In this document: positions 15,750 through 24,249 of the stretch, in pieces
How positions within the stretch are numbered: the first letter of the stretch is position 1
Layout of the letters: each line of letters opens with the position of its first letter
Assembly (NCBI GenBank): GCA_002085445.1
Contig: NBMI01000122.1
Coordinates: forward strand, 1-32,027
Source of the DNA: Candidatus Parabeggiatoa sp. nov. 2
GTDB taxonomy: Bacteria > Pseudomonadota > Gammaproteobacteria > Beggiatoales > Beggiatoaceae
Direction of reading: 5' to 3'
Length of the DNA: 32,027 bases
The notes under the pieces: generated by a model
What the model saw: only the letters and a program-made list of their open reading frames with translations
Told to the model about the DNA's origin: nothing
Database searches by the model: none
Translations under genes and position numbers: made by a program

Positions 15750-15815
15750 AACTAAAGTTTGGACTCCTTGCCAAACTAAAGTTTGGACTCCTGCCAAACT
15801 AAAGTTTGGACTCCT
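15750..15815 (-). repeat. REP-like CCAAACTAAAGTTTGG units with GGACTCC flank
   Basis: Two full and one partial tandem copy of CCAAACTAAAGTTTGG followed by ACTCCTG. On the minus strand the order is GGAG, T, stem, TTTA loop, stem. The stem differs from that of relatives at 12368-12388 (CCAAGATAAATCTTGG) and 29052-29170, while staying self-complementary. Confidence 0.75.
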
Positions 15816-15840
15816 GATCACTGTTCACTGAACGCTGTAC

Positions 15841-17268
15841 TTATTCCTCGTCACCGATAGTGAATATAGATGTCCCTCCTTTCCGCTTCTTAGGGTAGTC
15901 TGTTACCTTATTGAGTTTGCCATTGTATTCAACTTCTACCCCAGCGTAATTGCCTACTTGCAAATAAAATGGTGGCGTGCCTTCCAAAGGCAATATATCG
16001 CCAGCGTTGCCAGTGCCTTGATACAGTTTGTTGCCCGTGTTATCGGTGATTTTTATCCACGCCCTACTTTTAAAAAAAACACGCATATTGTGAGAGGGGT
16101 TGACGGGTATCACTGGCTCCTCGGTGGGAGTCGTATTTTCTGACGCGGCTGGTGTTGTTGATTGAGCGGCCGTCGCGGAAACGTTTTTCGCTGGCTCACT
16201 TGGGTTATGGGTTCTGGTTCCAGAAAGTGTGTGGGTTGGATCTGTTTCCATCGGTTGAGAACTCTGCCATGACGAGTCGTTGGAATCTAAGGCTTTTTCA
16301 ACAGACGGCTTCTGCTCATCAGAACCGGTTGGATAAAATTGCCACAATGCCATCAAAGCCATCAAGGTGACAACAACGATAGCCGTTCCAACCGTGGGCC
16401 ATAAATCGCGACTACGTGCTTGTTTTTTTGGCTTTGAGCTGGGTGTTGTGGGGAGCGAGGGTTGCTGTTGTTGCTGGTTTTCGTCAAAATACTTCACAAT
16501 AGATTCCGGCGGAATTTCCAGCAGTTTCGCATAATTACGCAGATAACCTCGGACAAAAAGGGCCGGTGGTAAAACCTCGTAATCATCCGCTTCAAGTGCT
16601 TCAATCACATGAACATCTAAGTAAAGCCGGTCGGCGACATGTTTAACTGACATCTTGTTTAGCTCACGCGCATTGCGTAAACGTTCACCCGCAGATATTT
16701 CGCTTTTCTCAGAGTTGTCGTCGCTTTCGTCGTCGCTGACTTTTGCCTCGTCACGGACGTCGTCGTCGAAACTATAATGGCGCTCTTTGGTGTCGTTACG
16801 AGTGTCACGCTCGTCATGGGCTTTTTCATCAAAGCGGGCGCTCTTTTCCGCGTCAGAGCGAGCTACCGTGTCGTCACGGGCTTTGTCATCAAAGCTTCCG
16901 CTCGGTTGGGCATCATAGCGAGCTACCGTGTCGTCACGGGCTTTCTCATCAAAGCTTCCGCTCGGTTGGGCATCATAGCGAGCTACCGTGTCGTCATGGG
17001 CTTTGTCGTCGTAGCCGTCACGCCGCTCTTTGGTATCGTTACGATCGTCGTCGCGTTCTTTGGTGTCTTTATCGTCGTCGCCGTCTTTGGTGTCGTCGCG
17101 AATGTTGTCACGTTCTTTATCGTCGAAATTGTCGCGCTCTTTGGTATCGGCGCGTTCGTCGTACTCTTTCTCGTTAGAGCGAGGAGCGTCCGTGCCGTCA
17201 ACTTTCGTGTCGTCGCGCTCTTTCGCTTCCGAGAAATGGGAGACTTGTGGGTTTGTCGTCACGTTCAT
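15841..17268 (-). CDS. rodZ: RodZ-like cell-shape protein with long charged N-terminal extension
   Basis: A 475-residue protein. Residues 193-262 form the RodZ-type helix-turn-helix domain (ERLRNARELNKMSVKHVADR, DDYEVLPPALFVRGYLRNYA), residues 290-311 a single transmembrane helix, then a Ser/Thr/Pro-rich linker and a DUF4115-like periplasmic domain from about 395. RodZ links the MreB cytoskeleton to the elongation machinery. The start is supported by AAGAGG six bases before ATG. The oddity is about 190 extra residues before the helix-turn-helix. They are highly charged Asp/Lys/Arg/Glu sequence with a 20-residue unit (KARDDTVARYDAQPSGSFDD) repeated about three times, identical over most of two 60-bp DNA units. 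RodZ normally starts its helix-turn-helix within the first 20 or so residues. Gene order with ispG and pilF is standard. Confidence 0.88.
   Translation of the reverse strand: MNVTTNPQVSHFSEAKERDDTKVDGTDAPRSNEKEYDERADTKERDNFDDKERDNIRDDTKDGDDDKDTKERDDDRNDTKERRDGYDDKAHDDTVARYDAQPSGSFDEKARDDTVARYDAQPSGSFDDKARDDTVARSDAEKSARFDEKAHDERDTRNDTKERHYSFDDDVRDEAKVSDDESDDNSEKSEISAGERLRNARELNKMSVKHVADRLYLDVHVIEALEADDYEVLPPALFVRGYLRNYAKLLEIPPESIVKYFDENQQQQQPSLPTTPSSKPKKQARSRDLWPTVGTAIVVVTLMALMALWQFYPTGSDEQKPSVEKALDSNDSSWQSSQPMETDPTHTLSGTRTHNPSEPAKNVSATAAQSTTPAASENTTPTEEPVIPVNPSHNMRVFFKSRAWIKITDNTGNKLYQGTGNAGDILPLEGTPPFYLQVGNYAGVEVEYNGKLNKVTDYPKKRKGGTSIFTIGDEE
16861..17000 (-). repeat. 60-bp in-frame tandem repeat within rodZ
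   Basis: Lines starting 16861 and 16921 are almost identical 60-bp units (AGCTACCGTGTCGTCACGGG...), and a third partial unit starts at 16981. They encode DDTVARYDAQPSGSFD-type repeats in the extension. Length is a multiple of three, so copy changes keep the frame. Confidence 0.85.
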
Positions 17269-17346
17269 ATTAACCTCTTTATTATTGCTAAAATAAATGC
17301 GGAAGCTTTTCGGAAGGCTTATCTGTCAGTATAGTCCCAAAAAATT

Positions 17347-17657
17347 TTATGGGTAATTGGTAATGGGTAATTGGTAATGGGTTATTTTTTATTATACTGC
17401 AAACGGTTAGAGTTAGGGTTTTGTGCAAAATCAGCCCCAACGGGGCGATATTAATATAGCCAGTGTACCTACCTGGGATTTATCCGTTACAACCCATTAG
17501 GGTTTTGTGCAAAGTCAGCCCCAACGGGGCGATATTAATATAGCCAGTGTATCTACCTGGGATTAGGAACGATATTAATATAGCCAGTGTATCTACCTGG
17601 GAATTTTGTAACTTTATGAAGTGTCTCCATTACCCATTACCCATTACCAATTACCAC
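17347..17657. repeat. inverted TAATGGG/CCCATTA arrays enclosing GCCCC repeats
   Basis: GGGTAATTGGTAATGGG arrays at 17350-17385 face CCATTACCCATTACC arrays at 17628-17657. Between them are three AGCCAGTGTA.CTACCTGGGA units, two with the preceding GCCCCAACGGGGCGATATTA. The whole gap between pilF and rodZ is repeat DNA without a credible gene. Confidence 0.75.
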
Positions 17658-17660
17658 CAT

Positions 17661-18434
17661 TCAGTGCCTTTCCGATTGATACAGTTTTTGTGTTTCTAAA
17701 GCATCTGGAAACTTCCTACGCAGTAACAACGCATAGCTTGCTTCCGCATCTCTATCGTTGAGGGCACGAGCAATGCGAACCCCCAGCCACAGCGTTTTCG
17801 GGGTGTGTTCAGCAACTTTTAAGTAGCGTTGTAAATAATCACGAGCCTGGTTATAACCTCTTTGCTCGTAGCTCAATTGAGCCATATGATACAGTGCTAT
17901 CGGAAACTTAGGATTCTTTTGCAAGGCTTGGCGGAAATAGGTTTCGGCTTTAATGGAATCCTTGTGGCGTAAAGCGCACAAACCTGCATTGGTATAAGGA
18001 GTCTCCGGGAATCTATAAACAGGATCCTCCAAAGCCTTAAGAAAATGCTGGAAAGCGGCCTCCGGTTGTCCATGCTTACATAAAAATTGTCCATAATTAT
18101 TATGGATATCTGAACCTTTTGGCTTGAGTGTGACTGCTGTTTGATAATGCCGCCTCGCTTCATCATCTACCCCCAAATGTTCATACAGCACGGCAATGGC
18201 ATTATGAGCATCAGCATAGTAATTGTCTAGTATCAAGGCTTTTTGGAGTTTGTTGAGTGCTATATCATTCTGTCCACGCCGCATATATTCCACGCCTAAT
18301 TGTAGATTAATTTTAGCGGCTTCATTATCGGGGGTATAGTTATTATCTTGGATCTTTTGTCCACCACAGGCTGCAAGGAGATTAACTACAAGCCACAGCA
18401 AACAACATAATCGGCCTAAATTTTCTCGCTTCAT
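17661..18434 (-). CDS. pilF: type IV pilus biogenesis TPR lipoprotein PilF/PilW
   Basis: A 257-residue lipoprotein. The signal peptide ends in LLAAC, giving lipidation at Cys23, and five to six TPR-like repeats follow (for example INLQLGVEYMRRGQNDIALN, YYADAHNAIAVLYEHLGVDD). In relatives this outer-membrane pilotin helps assemble the PilQ secretin. Its place between rlmN and rodZ is the expected one. AGGGGG seven bases before the ATG at 18434 favours this start over the TTG at 18440. It appears intact. An 850-bp repeat-bearing gap separates it from rlmN. Confidence 0.88.
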   Translation of the reverse strand: MKRENLGRLCCLLWLVVNLLAACGGQKIQDNNYTPDNEAAKINLQLGVEYMRRGQNDIALNKLQKALILDNYYADAHNAIAVLYEHLGVDDEARRHYQTAVTLKPKGSDIHNNYGQFLCKHGQPEAAFQHFLKALEDPVYRFPETPYTNAGLCALRHKDSIKAETYFRQALQKNPKFPIALYHMAQLSYEQRGYNQARDYLQRYLKVAEHTPKTLWLGVRIARALNDRDAEASYALLLRRKFPDALETQKLYQSERH

Positions 18435-19289
18435 ACGCAAGCCCCCTGCTTAGTCAAAAGTTGAAGTGTAGTAAGTACCTGAACAAAACGGGTATTTGCC
18501 TGAAGTTCCCCCTTTGAGAAAGGCTTACCTTTACCCACAAGTGTCCAAAATTAATCATTAATCATTAATCATTAATCATTAACCACTCACTGACTTATTT
18601 TCAATAACATACCGACTTGTGGGTAAAGATTAGTTTGACAAAGGTGAGGAGGAATTTTTCTTCGCCAAGGCACTTACAACTGATATTGAGCAACCATCAC
18701 GTACACCAGAGACTTATTTCATGAATTTATTAAAAGGTTTTATTTTTAAATCAATGAGTTAAATTTTAAAGGCCAGAAATAGTAGAAGGCCGCTCTTTGT
18801 CGATTACAACAGCTTCCAAAATGGAAATTTTGGCCGCGAATAGCTAGTTGTTCTTCGTAAAAAGATTGGCACGGCTAAAAACGGGACTAAAAACACACGA
18901 CTAAATCCCCTTTGTTCGGGGACTTGCCGCGGTTTGAGTCCTCTCTTGAGAGGGTGTGTAAAAAGTCCAAATTATTGCCGTGCTAAGTATAATTTATTCT
19001 CAAAGTCACGTCACCCGTCAAAAGCCCATTTTCAATTGAAGTCTACTTAAACGGGGTTTTGTTAGCTAATTTATTGAAAAATAATAGAATAAAGTGGTTT
19101 GCCATTCGCTCTTTGCCATTGGCGACTTAGACTTATCAAGCTTGGGTTTCTCCCTTGTGAGGTAACTCTTACTTAAAAACGCCAAAACAACAAAAATCAG
19201 CTTTGGTTATGTTTAAGGGGTAAGCTCCCTAGGGTGATAAACCATCTATCACCTTTGTTATTACCTTGTATATCGGTAATGTCTGTCAC
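18435..19289. other. 850-bp gap between rlmN and pilF
   Basis: No credible gene. It holds a MITE-like element (18529-18628), an AATCCCC...CGGGGACTT hairpin near 18904-18926, a CTCTCTTGAGAGGG palindrome (18941-18954) and a CTAGGGTGATAAACC...TATCACC pair near 19230-19255. In relatives these genes are nearly contiguous, so this is inserted or expanded DNA. Confidence 0.6.
18529..18628. mobile_element. MITE-like element, 14-bp terminal inverted repeats (copy A)
   Basis: CTTTACCCACAAGT at the left and ACTTGTGGGTAAAG at the right are perfect inverted repeats. The 100-bp element contains TTAATCA heptamers and CCACTCACTGACTTATTTTC. A second copy at 27479-27633 has identical ends. No transposase is present, so it would be non-autonomous. 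Confidence 0.75.
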
Positions 19290-20296
19290 TTAATTGATTG
19301 GCCCCAATTTTGTGGTTTTGGTGTTTAATGCTAACTGTCTGTGTGTTTTGTCACGCACTCTTCCGGCTAACTGTCCACAAGCGGCTTCAATATCATCGCC
19401 GCGGGTTTTTCGCGTCACCGTCATCAATCCCGCTTGTATTAGAATATCACGAAAACGATCTATTGCTTCAGGCGTAGCACGTTGATAACGGGTATGTGGA
19501 AAAGGATTAAAGGGAATCAGGTTGATTTTAGCTGGGATACCTTGTAATAATTTGACCAAGGCATGAGCATGAGCGGGGCTGTCATTAACGTTTTTGAGCA
19601 TAACATATTCAAAAGTGATTCGGCGCTTGGGCCCACCTTTCACATAAGCGCGACAGGCCGCCATTAATTTCGCCAGCGGGTATTTTTTATTAATCGGCAC
19701 GAGTTGATCGCGCAGCGCATCATTCGGCGCGTGTAGAGAGACGGCGATATTGACGGGACATTGTTCCCTCAACCGTGCCATCGCCGGCACGATGCCGGCG
19801 GTACTGAGAGTAATACGCCGCCAAGATAAACCATAGGCGAAATCGTCCATCATCACATTCATGGCGGTGACGACATTATTAAAATTGGTCAATGGTTCGC
19901 CCATGCCCATCATCACGACATTGCTGATAGTCCGGTTAGACTTTTCTAGCCTATACCCTTCGGCACGAAGTGTTTGCTCCGCTAACCAGAGTTGGCCGAC
20001 GATTTCTGCAACGCTGAGGTTGCGGTTAAAGCCTTGCTGTGCTGTCGCGCAAAAAGTGCAATCCAGCGCACAGCCTATTTGTGAAGACACACATAAGGTA
20101 GCGCGCTCCTCTTCAGGAATGAATACCATCTCAACACTTGCCGCAAGGCTTTACTCAAATTGGTCATGGCATCGAAATCAAGGACTGCTTGTTGATGAAT
20201 CCATTTCATCACCTGCGTGGCATGAAACGGTTTTTCACCAAGGTTGGCGAAGAATGAAGTCAGTCCTTCTCGATCCAGATTCAACAAATTAACCAT
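19290..20296 (-). pseudogene. rlmN: rlmN with internal deletion and frameshift
   Basis: The gene encodes the radical-SAM enzyme that methylates A2503 of 23S rRNA and A37 of some tRNAs. The N-terminus [20 protein letters not shown] through SKALRQ is fused out of frame to [17 protein letters not shown]. Compared with E. coli RlmN, about 35 residues between these points are missing. The downstream frame keeps the catalytic Cys of ATLC, the CALDCTFC cluster motif and the second catalytic Cys in AACGQL. Translation could restart at MVFIPEEE (20129) but would lack the N-terminal domain. The ATG at 20296 is preceded directly by a GGTAATT heptamer array with no ribosome-binding site. It could be real decay or an assembly collapse. 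Confidence 0.85.
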
Positions 20297-20298
20297 CT

Positions 20299-20358
20299 TT
20301 GGTAATCGGTAATTGGTAATTGGTAATTGGTAATTGGTAATTGGTAATTGGTAATTGG
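20299..20358. repeat. GGTAATT heptamer array at the rlmN start
   Basis: Seven to eight direct GGTAATT units (GGTAATTGGTAATTGGTAAT) end three bases from the rlmN ATG. Matching TTACCAATTACC units occur at 17628-17657 and 21086-21110. Heptamer direct repeats have been reported as a feature of Beggiatoaceae and cyanobacterial genomes. Confidence 0.85.
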
Positions 20359-21093
20359 TGATGCGAATATCTTGAAAATTGCGTCGTTTGTCATTTCGTT
20401 TCGGTTTCTTTGAACGGAGAAATCTTGATAAATATTGGGAAATCTTGATAAATCTTGAGAAACCTTGATAAATCTTGAGAAAGCTTTCTAAATCTTGAGA
20501 AATCTCATAAAATCACTTTCAATAAGACGTTTTTATAAGTCATTGATTTTTTATGATTCAATTCAACCCTTAATTCGCATTGGTGGTTATACGGAACGTA
20601 CTTCAAATCCGTGAAAATGACATCAAACCTAGCTTCTGAGTACAGGACATTTTTTCTACTGTCATGTCTTTTGAGCGAGAAATATTACCTTCAATGACTT
20701 CAATAAATTTTCCACAATCAATGACTTAAAAAATTGTCCGCGGCAAAGTTTGAATATTAAAAATGATTTTATGGCCCTCAAATCAGTACCAATAGCCATA
20801 CAAAAATAATGGTCTTAGGAGTCCAAATAACTACAAGGATTTCATCAAAGCCGGGGATTTATCCTTGGTTATCTCTGCACAGGACAAAAGTCTGTAAAGA
20901 TTACGTTTTATCTAAGGTTTCTTAGTGAGACATTAAATAAAAACAATGAGTTACAGTGCCGCTTAAATTTTTTGTCCTGTACTTAGACCCAGCTTATAAA
21001 ATTCATAGTAAAATTAGCCACTTATAATGAATTTCGTCAGTTTTCAGTTTTCAGTTTTCATTTTTCATTAGTATACGCCGGCCCCATTACCAA
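20359..21093. other. repeat-filled gap between ndk and rlmN
   Basis: No credible gene. It holds AAATCTTGA.A tandem units (20420-20510), a reverse copy of the MNT-adjacent repeat (20525-20577), a CGGAACGTACTTCAAATCCG element (20593-20612), a partial ATGGCCC palindrome (20770) and a composite repeat ending TTTTCATTAGTATA (20985-21075). Confidence 0.65.
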
Positions 21094-21288
21094 TTACCCA
21101 TTACCTATTAGCGAGTTCGTGGGCAAATCGACTGCATAGAAACCTTCGGCTTGTTCACGAGTTAAGTGTAGCATTTTGGCGGCAATAATGCGTAAGCCGC
21201 CCTTTTCAAAGCGTGAGTCAATTTCGCCAATCAGATTTTTGGCGACAGCATCCGGTTTTATTATAGACAAGGTACGTTCAATTGCCAT
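21094..21288 (-). pseudogene. ndk: nucleoside diphosphate kinase, truncated
   Basis: The N-terminus [20 protein letters not shown] through AEGFYAV is a textbook Ndk start (KPDAV carries the first active-site Lys). After about 52 residues it runs into [11 protein letters not shown] and a stop encoded by a TAATGGG-type repeat. Ndk is about 143 residues. The missing part includes the phosphorylated catalytic His and the nucleotide-binding Arg and Asn residues, so this copy cannot be active. It keeps the expected position upstream of rlmN. An intact copy elsewhere, or a misassembly at the repeat, would be needed for normal NTP balance. Confidence 0.9.
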
Positions 21289-21330
21289 TCTAGTTGGTTA
21301 CTCCGTTATTACGTTAAATTGAAAGAAAAG

Positions 21331-21440
21331 AGTCGCTAAAGCGATTACTATAAACCGGTTGAATGTGCATAAGTGGGTAAACAATCATAACGAACGGCTT
21401 GTGAGTCGCTAAAGCGACTACTACAAACCGTCACCAAAAA
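21331..21440 (-). repeat. two REP-like AGTCGC hairpins
   Basis: AGTCGCTAAAGCGATT then ACTATAAAC (21331-21355), and AGTCGCTAAAGCGACT then ACTACAAAC (21404-21428). The second, with its CCGTCACCAAAA flank, matches 12906-12965. They separate dctM from ndk. Confidence 0.75.
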
Positions 21441-21492
21441 TGATTTATGCGTACCTATATATGTCATTTCGATTTCTACGTTAGGAGAAATA

Positions 21493-22833
21493 TTAAAGAT
21501 TATGCCATTCATCCACCAGATTAGGCAACCACAGCGTTATCTGCGGAAAAATTACCAGCAGTATTAATCCTAATACCTGCAAAATTACAAAGGGCACGAT
21601 ACCTCGATAAATAACGCTAATACGCACCGTTGGCGGTGCCACCGCGTTAAGATAAAATAATGAAAAGCCAAACGGTGGCGTTAGAAAAGACGTTTGTAAG
21701 TTCACAGCTATCAATATAGCAAACCAGAGTAAATCTATTCCAAAATGCGCCGCAATCGGCGCGAGTATCGGCACGACGATAAAGCAAATTTCCAGAAAAT
21801 CCAGAAAAAAACCAAGGATAAAAATCAGTAATAGACTAACAAAAATAAATCCCCACTTTCCCCCCGGCAATTGGGTGAAAATGTCATGCACCATAGAATC
21901 GCCACCCATGCCGCGAAAGACTAAACCAAAGGCGGTTGCCCCAATCAAAATTAAAAAAACCATGCTCGTCAAACGGGTGGTATGTTGCATGGCATCGCGC
22001 AATTTTTGTAAATTCAAACGCTTATGCAGTAAGGCTAATAATAACGCTCCCATGGCACCGAATGCTGCTGATTCAGTCGGTGTCGCTATGCCAAAAAATA
22101 GGCTGCCCAACACGGCAATAATTAACAGTAATGCCGGCAACACGCTTTTTAGCACTGCTAAGAAAAATTTGATATCCCACTTGTGAATATCGCTGGCTAA
22201 AGCCGGGGCGCTGTGCGGGTCGCGCCACGCTTTTATCGCAATGTAAACAATATATAAGACAATTAATAAAGTACCGGGGATAACGGCGGCGAGGAATAAG
22301 CGCCCCACTGGAACACCAATCATATCACCTAACAAAATCAAAACAATACTCGGTGGTATAATTTGTCCTAATGTGCCAGTTGTGGCAATGATGCCGGTGG
22401 CGAGGGCGGGGGAATAGCCATTTTTTAGTAAGGAGGGTAGCGCGATAATGCCCATCGTCACTACCGTTGCGCCCACCACGCCCGTCGTCGCGGCTAACAT
22501 GCTGCCAACGACGACAATGGATAACGCCAAACCGCCGCGTAATGGGCCAAATAATAACCCCATTGTTTCTAGTAAATCTTCGGCAAGCCCCGATTTTTCC
22601 AATATGATGCCCATGAAGACAAATAAGGGCACTGCCAACAAGGTAAAATTGGTCATCACTCCCCAAATTCGCAGGGGCAAAGCACCTAAAAATAATTGCG
22701 GTTCCAGAAAAATTATCCCAAACAATAGCGCGATGGCACCCAAAGTCAAGGCGACGGGATAGCCTAAAAATAAAGTCACCATCAGCACGGCAAACATTAC
22801 CAGTGCCCACACTTCCATGCTGAAAAGTTCCAT
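21493..22833 (-). CDS. dctM: TRAP transporter large permease DctM
   Basis: A 446-residue membrane protein, full length for the DctM (large, transport-channel) subunit of a tripartite ATP-independent periplasmic transporter. Typical features are GYPVALTLGAIALLFG near the N-terminus, LPLRIWGVMTNFTLLAVPLF and the GATTGVVGATVVTMG-like turn region. About 12 hydrophobic segments can be counted. It works with DctQ and a periplasmic binding protein to bring in organic acids by sodium symport. Its ATG shares one base with the dctQ stop (TAATG), with AGAGGA upstream, so the two are translationally coupled. No binding protein gene is present in the window. Confidence 0.92.
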   Translation of the reverse strand: MELFSMEVWALVMFAVLMVTLFLGYPVALTLGAIALLFGIIFLEPQLFLGALPLRIWGVMTNFTLLAVPLFVFMGIILEKSGLAEDLLETMGLLFGPLRGGLALSIVVVGSMLAATTGVVGATVVTMGIIALPSLLKNGYSPALATGIIATTGTLGQIIPPSIVLILLGDMIGVPVGRLFLAAVIPGTLLIVLYIVYIAIKAWRDPHSAPALASDIHKWDIKFFLAVLKSVLPALLLIIAVLGSLFFGIATPTESAAFGAMGALLLALLHKRLNLQKLRDAMQHTTRLTSMVFLILIGATAFGLVFRGMGGDSMVHDIFTQLPGGKWGFIFVSLLLIFILGFFLDFLEICFIVVPILAPIAAHFGIDLLWFAILIAVNLQTSFLTPPFGFSLFYLNAVAPPTVRISVIYRGIVPFVILQVLGLILLVIFPQITLWLPNLVDEWHNL

Positions 22834-23426
22834 TACGGTTTATCCTCTTGATGTTCTAACAAATATAATAGACTGGTTAAACTGTTGGCAATGCCTTGCA
22901 ACATCAATAAAGTAAACCCGATGGGAATTGCCGCTTTCAGTAAAAAACGGTAGGGCAAGCCACCGGGATCAGGAGAGCGTTCTGCATAATGCAATGTCAC
23001 AGACACAAACGGCCATGAATGGCTTGTTGTGATTTCGTAGAAGACGGCCGCTGAGACAAATGACCATGAAGCGATTATCACGAATAAACAAAATGGTACT
23101 AAAAATAAGAGGCCACCAATGAAATTGACCCAAGCGCGTCGCTGATCATTCATCCAGCGACTTTGATAGATAATATCCAGCCGCACATGATCATCATGTT
23201 TCAGGGTATAAGCCGCGCCGAGTAAAAACACTAAGGCAAACAAATGCCATTGCAACTCTTGCAAGGCGACTGAGCCAATAGAAAATAAAGCCACCATACT
23301 CGCTTGATAGACAATGATTAATACCATGAGTAGTACTAACCACGCGATTACTCGGCCCGTCCATTCGCTCATGGCGTTAATGAAACGAATAATTTTTGTG
23401 ATAAAAATAAATAGTTGAGAAGGCAT
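22833..23426 (-). CDS. dctQ: TRAP transporter small permease DctQ
   Basis: A 197-residue protein with four hydrophobic helices and the family pattern QELQWHLFALVFLLGAAYTL followed by KHDDHVRLDI. This is the small subunit that pairs with DctM. I choose the ATG at 23426 (MPSQLF); a GTG at 23474 would add 16 residues, and MSEWTG further in is another option. None has a convincing ribosome-binding site. The expected dctP upstream is absent and is replaced by a repeat-rich gap. Confidence 0.88.
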   Translation of the reverse strand: MPSQLFIFITKIIRFINAMSEWTGRVIAWLVLLMVLIIVYQASMVALFSIGSVALQELQWHLFALVFLLGAAYTLKHDDHVRLDIIYQSRWMNDQRRAWVNFIGGLLFLVPFCLFVIIASWSFVSAAVFYEITTSHSWPFVSVTLHYAERSPDPGGLPYRFLLKAAIPIGFTLLMLQGIANSLTSLLYLLEHQEDKP

Positions 23427-23474
23427 GTTGTTAAATTGAGGACTGAGAATTGACCCGTTGAGGTTTATTAGCAC

Positions 23475-24249
23475 CTATCGGTTTGTCAAACGCGTCGTCA
23501 AAGCCAAAAATTTTGACGGTGGCTTTTGCCGCAACAAAACACCTACAAAAAGTCTCAAATTGTAAGCGCGACAGAGGGCCATAACTTAATTTGAAACCAT
23601 GCAAAGTATTTTATGGCCCTCAAAATCTTGAGTCCAAAAACCTGCCAAAAAATAAGTCAATAACCGGGGCCCGCGTATCACTACTCTGCCTTGGACGACT
23701 AGTTGTTTGCGTGAGGCGATTACAAACCTACTACAAACGGGCCTTTTCCGTACTGTATGGCATTGGGCTTTTGCTTCGGTGCTTTATCGCTATGGACAAA
23801 ACTTGGCTTCGATTTCGGTTTTGCGCGAGTCTCTAAACCGTGCTATTCTAAAAATTAATAAAAAATAATACTCTCGTTTTCCATATAAATATTTTTGGGC
23901 GATAAAACCTCGCAAGGATGCCAAACTGAAGAGGTTTGTCCCAAGTATTTTTCTGGAATACTATATAGAGTGCCTGAACGACAGCTAAATTGCGTTTTTG
24001 TCCCCGATAAACACCCCTTGCCTGTCTCATCAAAAGCGCAAATTATGGCCGTAATAAGCATAATAAATAAGATGGAAGCTAACAAAACCCTTATTTTCGG
24101 ACAACTCTACTATACTCAGCCTTAGACTTGACTGACTTAGGATCGAAGAAAAATTAATTTCCCCAAAATAGGTACAGTACCTTGATACGTACTTTAGCTT
24201 TTAGTTTTGGTAAGTTATTTTTTAGCCGATCCTTACAGGAAAACACATT
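23475..24249. other. 775-bp gap with repeats
   Basis: No credible gene. It holds a GGGCCAT...ATGGCCC palindrome (23576-23619) and a degenerate REP-like AGGCGATTACAAACCTACTA (23714-23733). The last 100 bases, including GGTACAGTACC (24170-24180), form the leader of the next gene, which has AGGAAAA as ribosome-binding site. Confidence 0.6.

Noticed and set aside
16743..17334. Plus-strand frames opposite the rodZ extension, up to 185 codons
   Set aside because: Antisense of a low-complexity Asp/Lys/Arg repeat. The minus frame has a good ribosome-binding site and runs into clear RodZ domains.
22325..22810. A 161-codon frame inside dctM
   Set aside because: Same-strand out-of-frame shadow of a clear DctM sequence.
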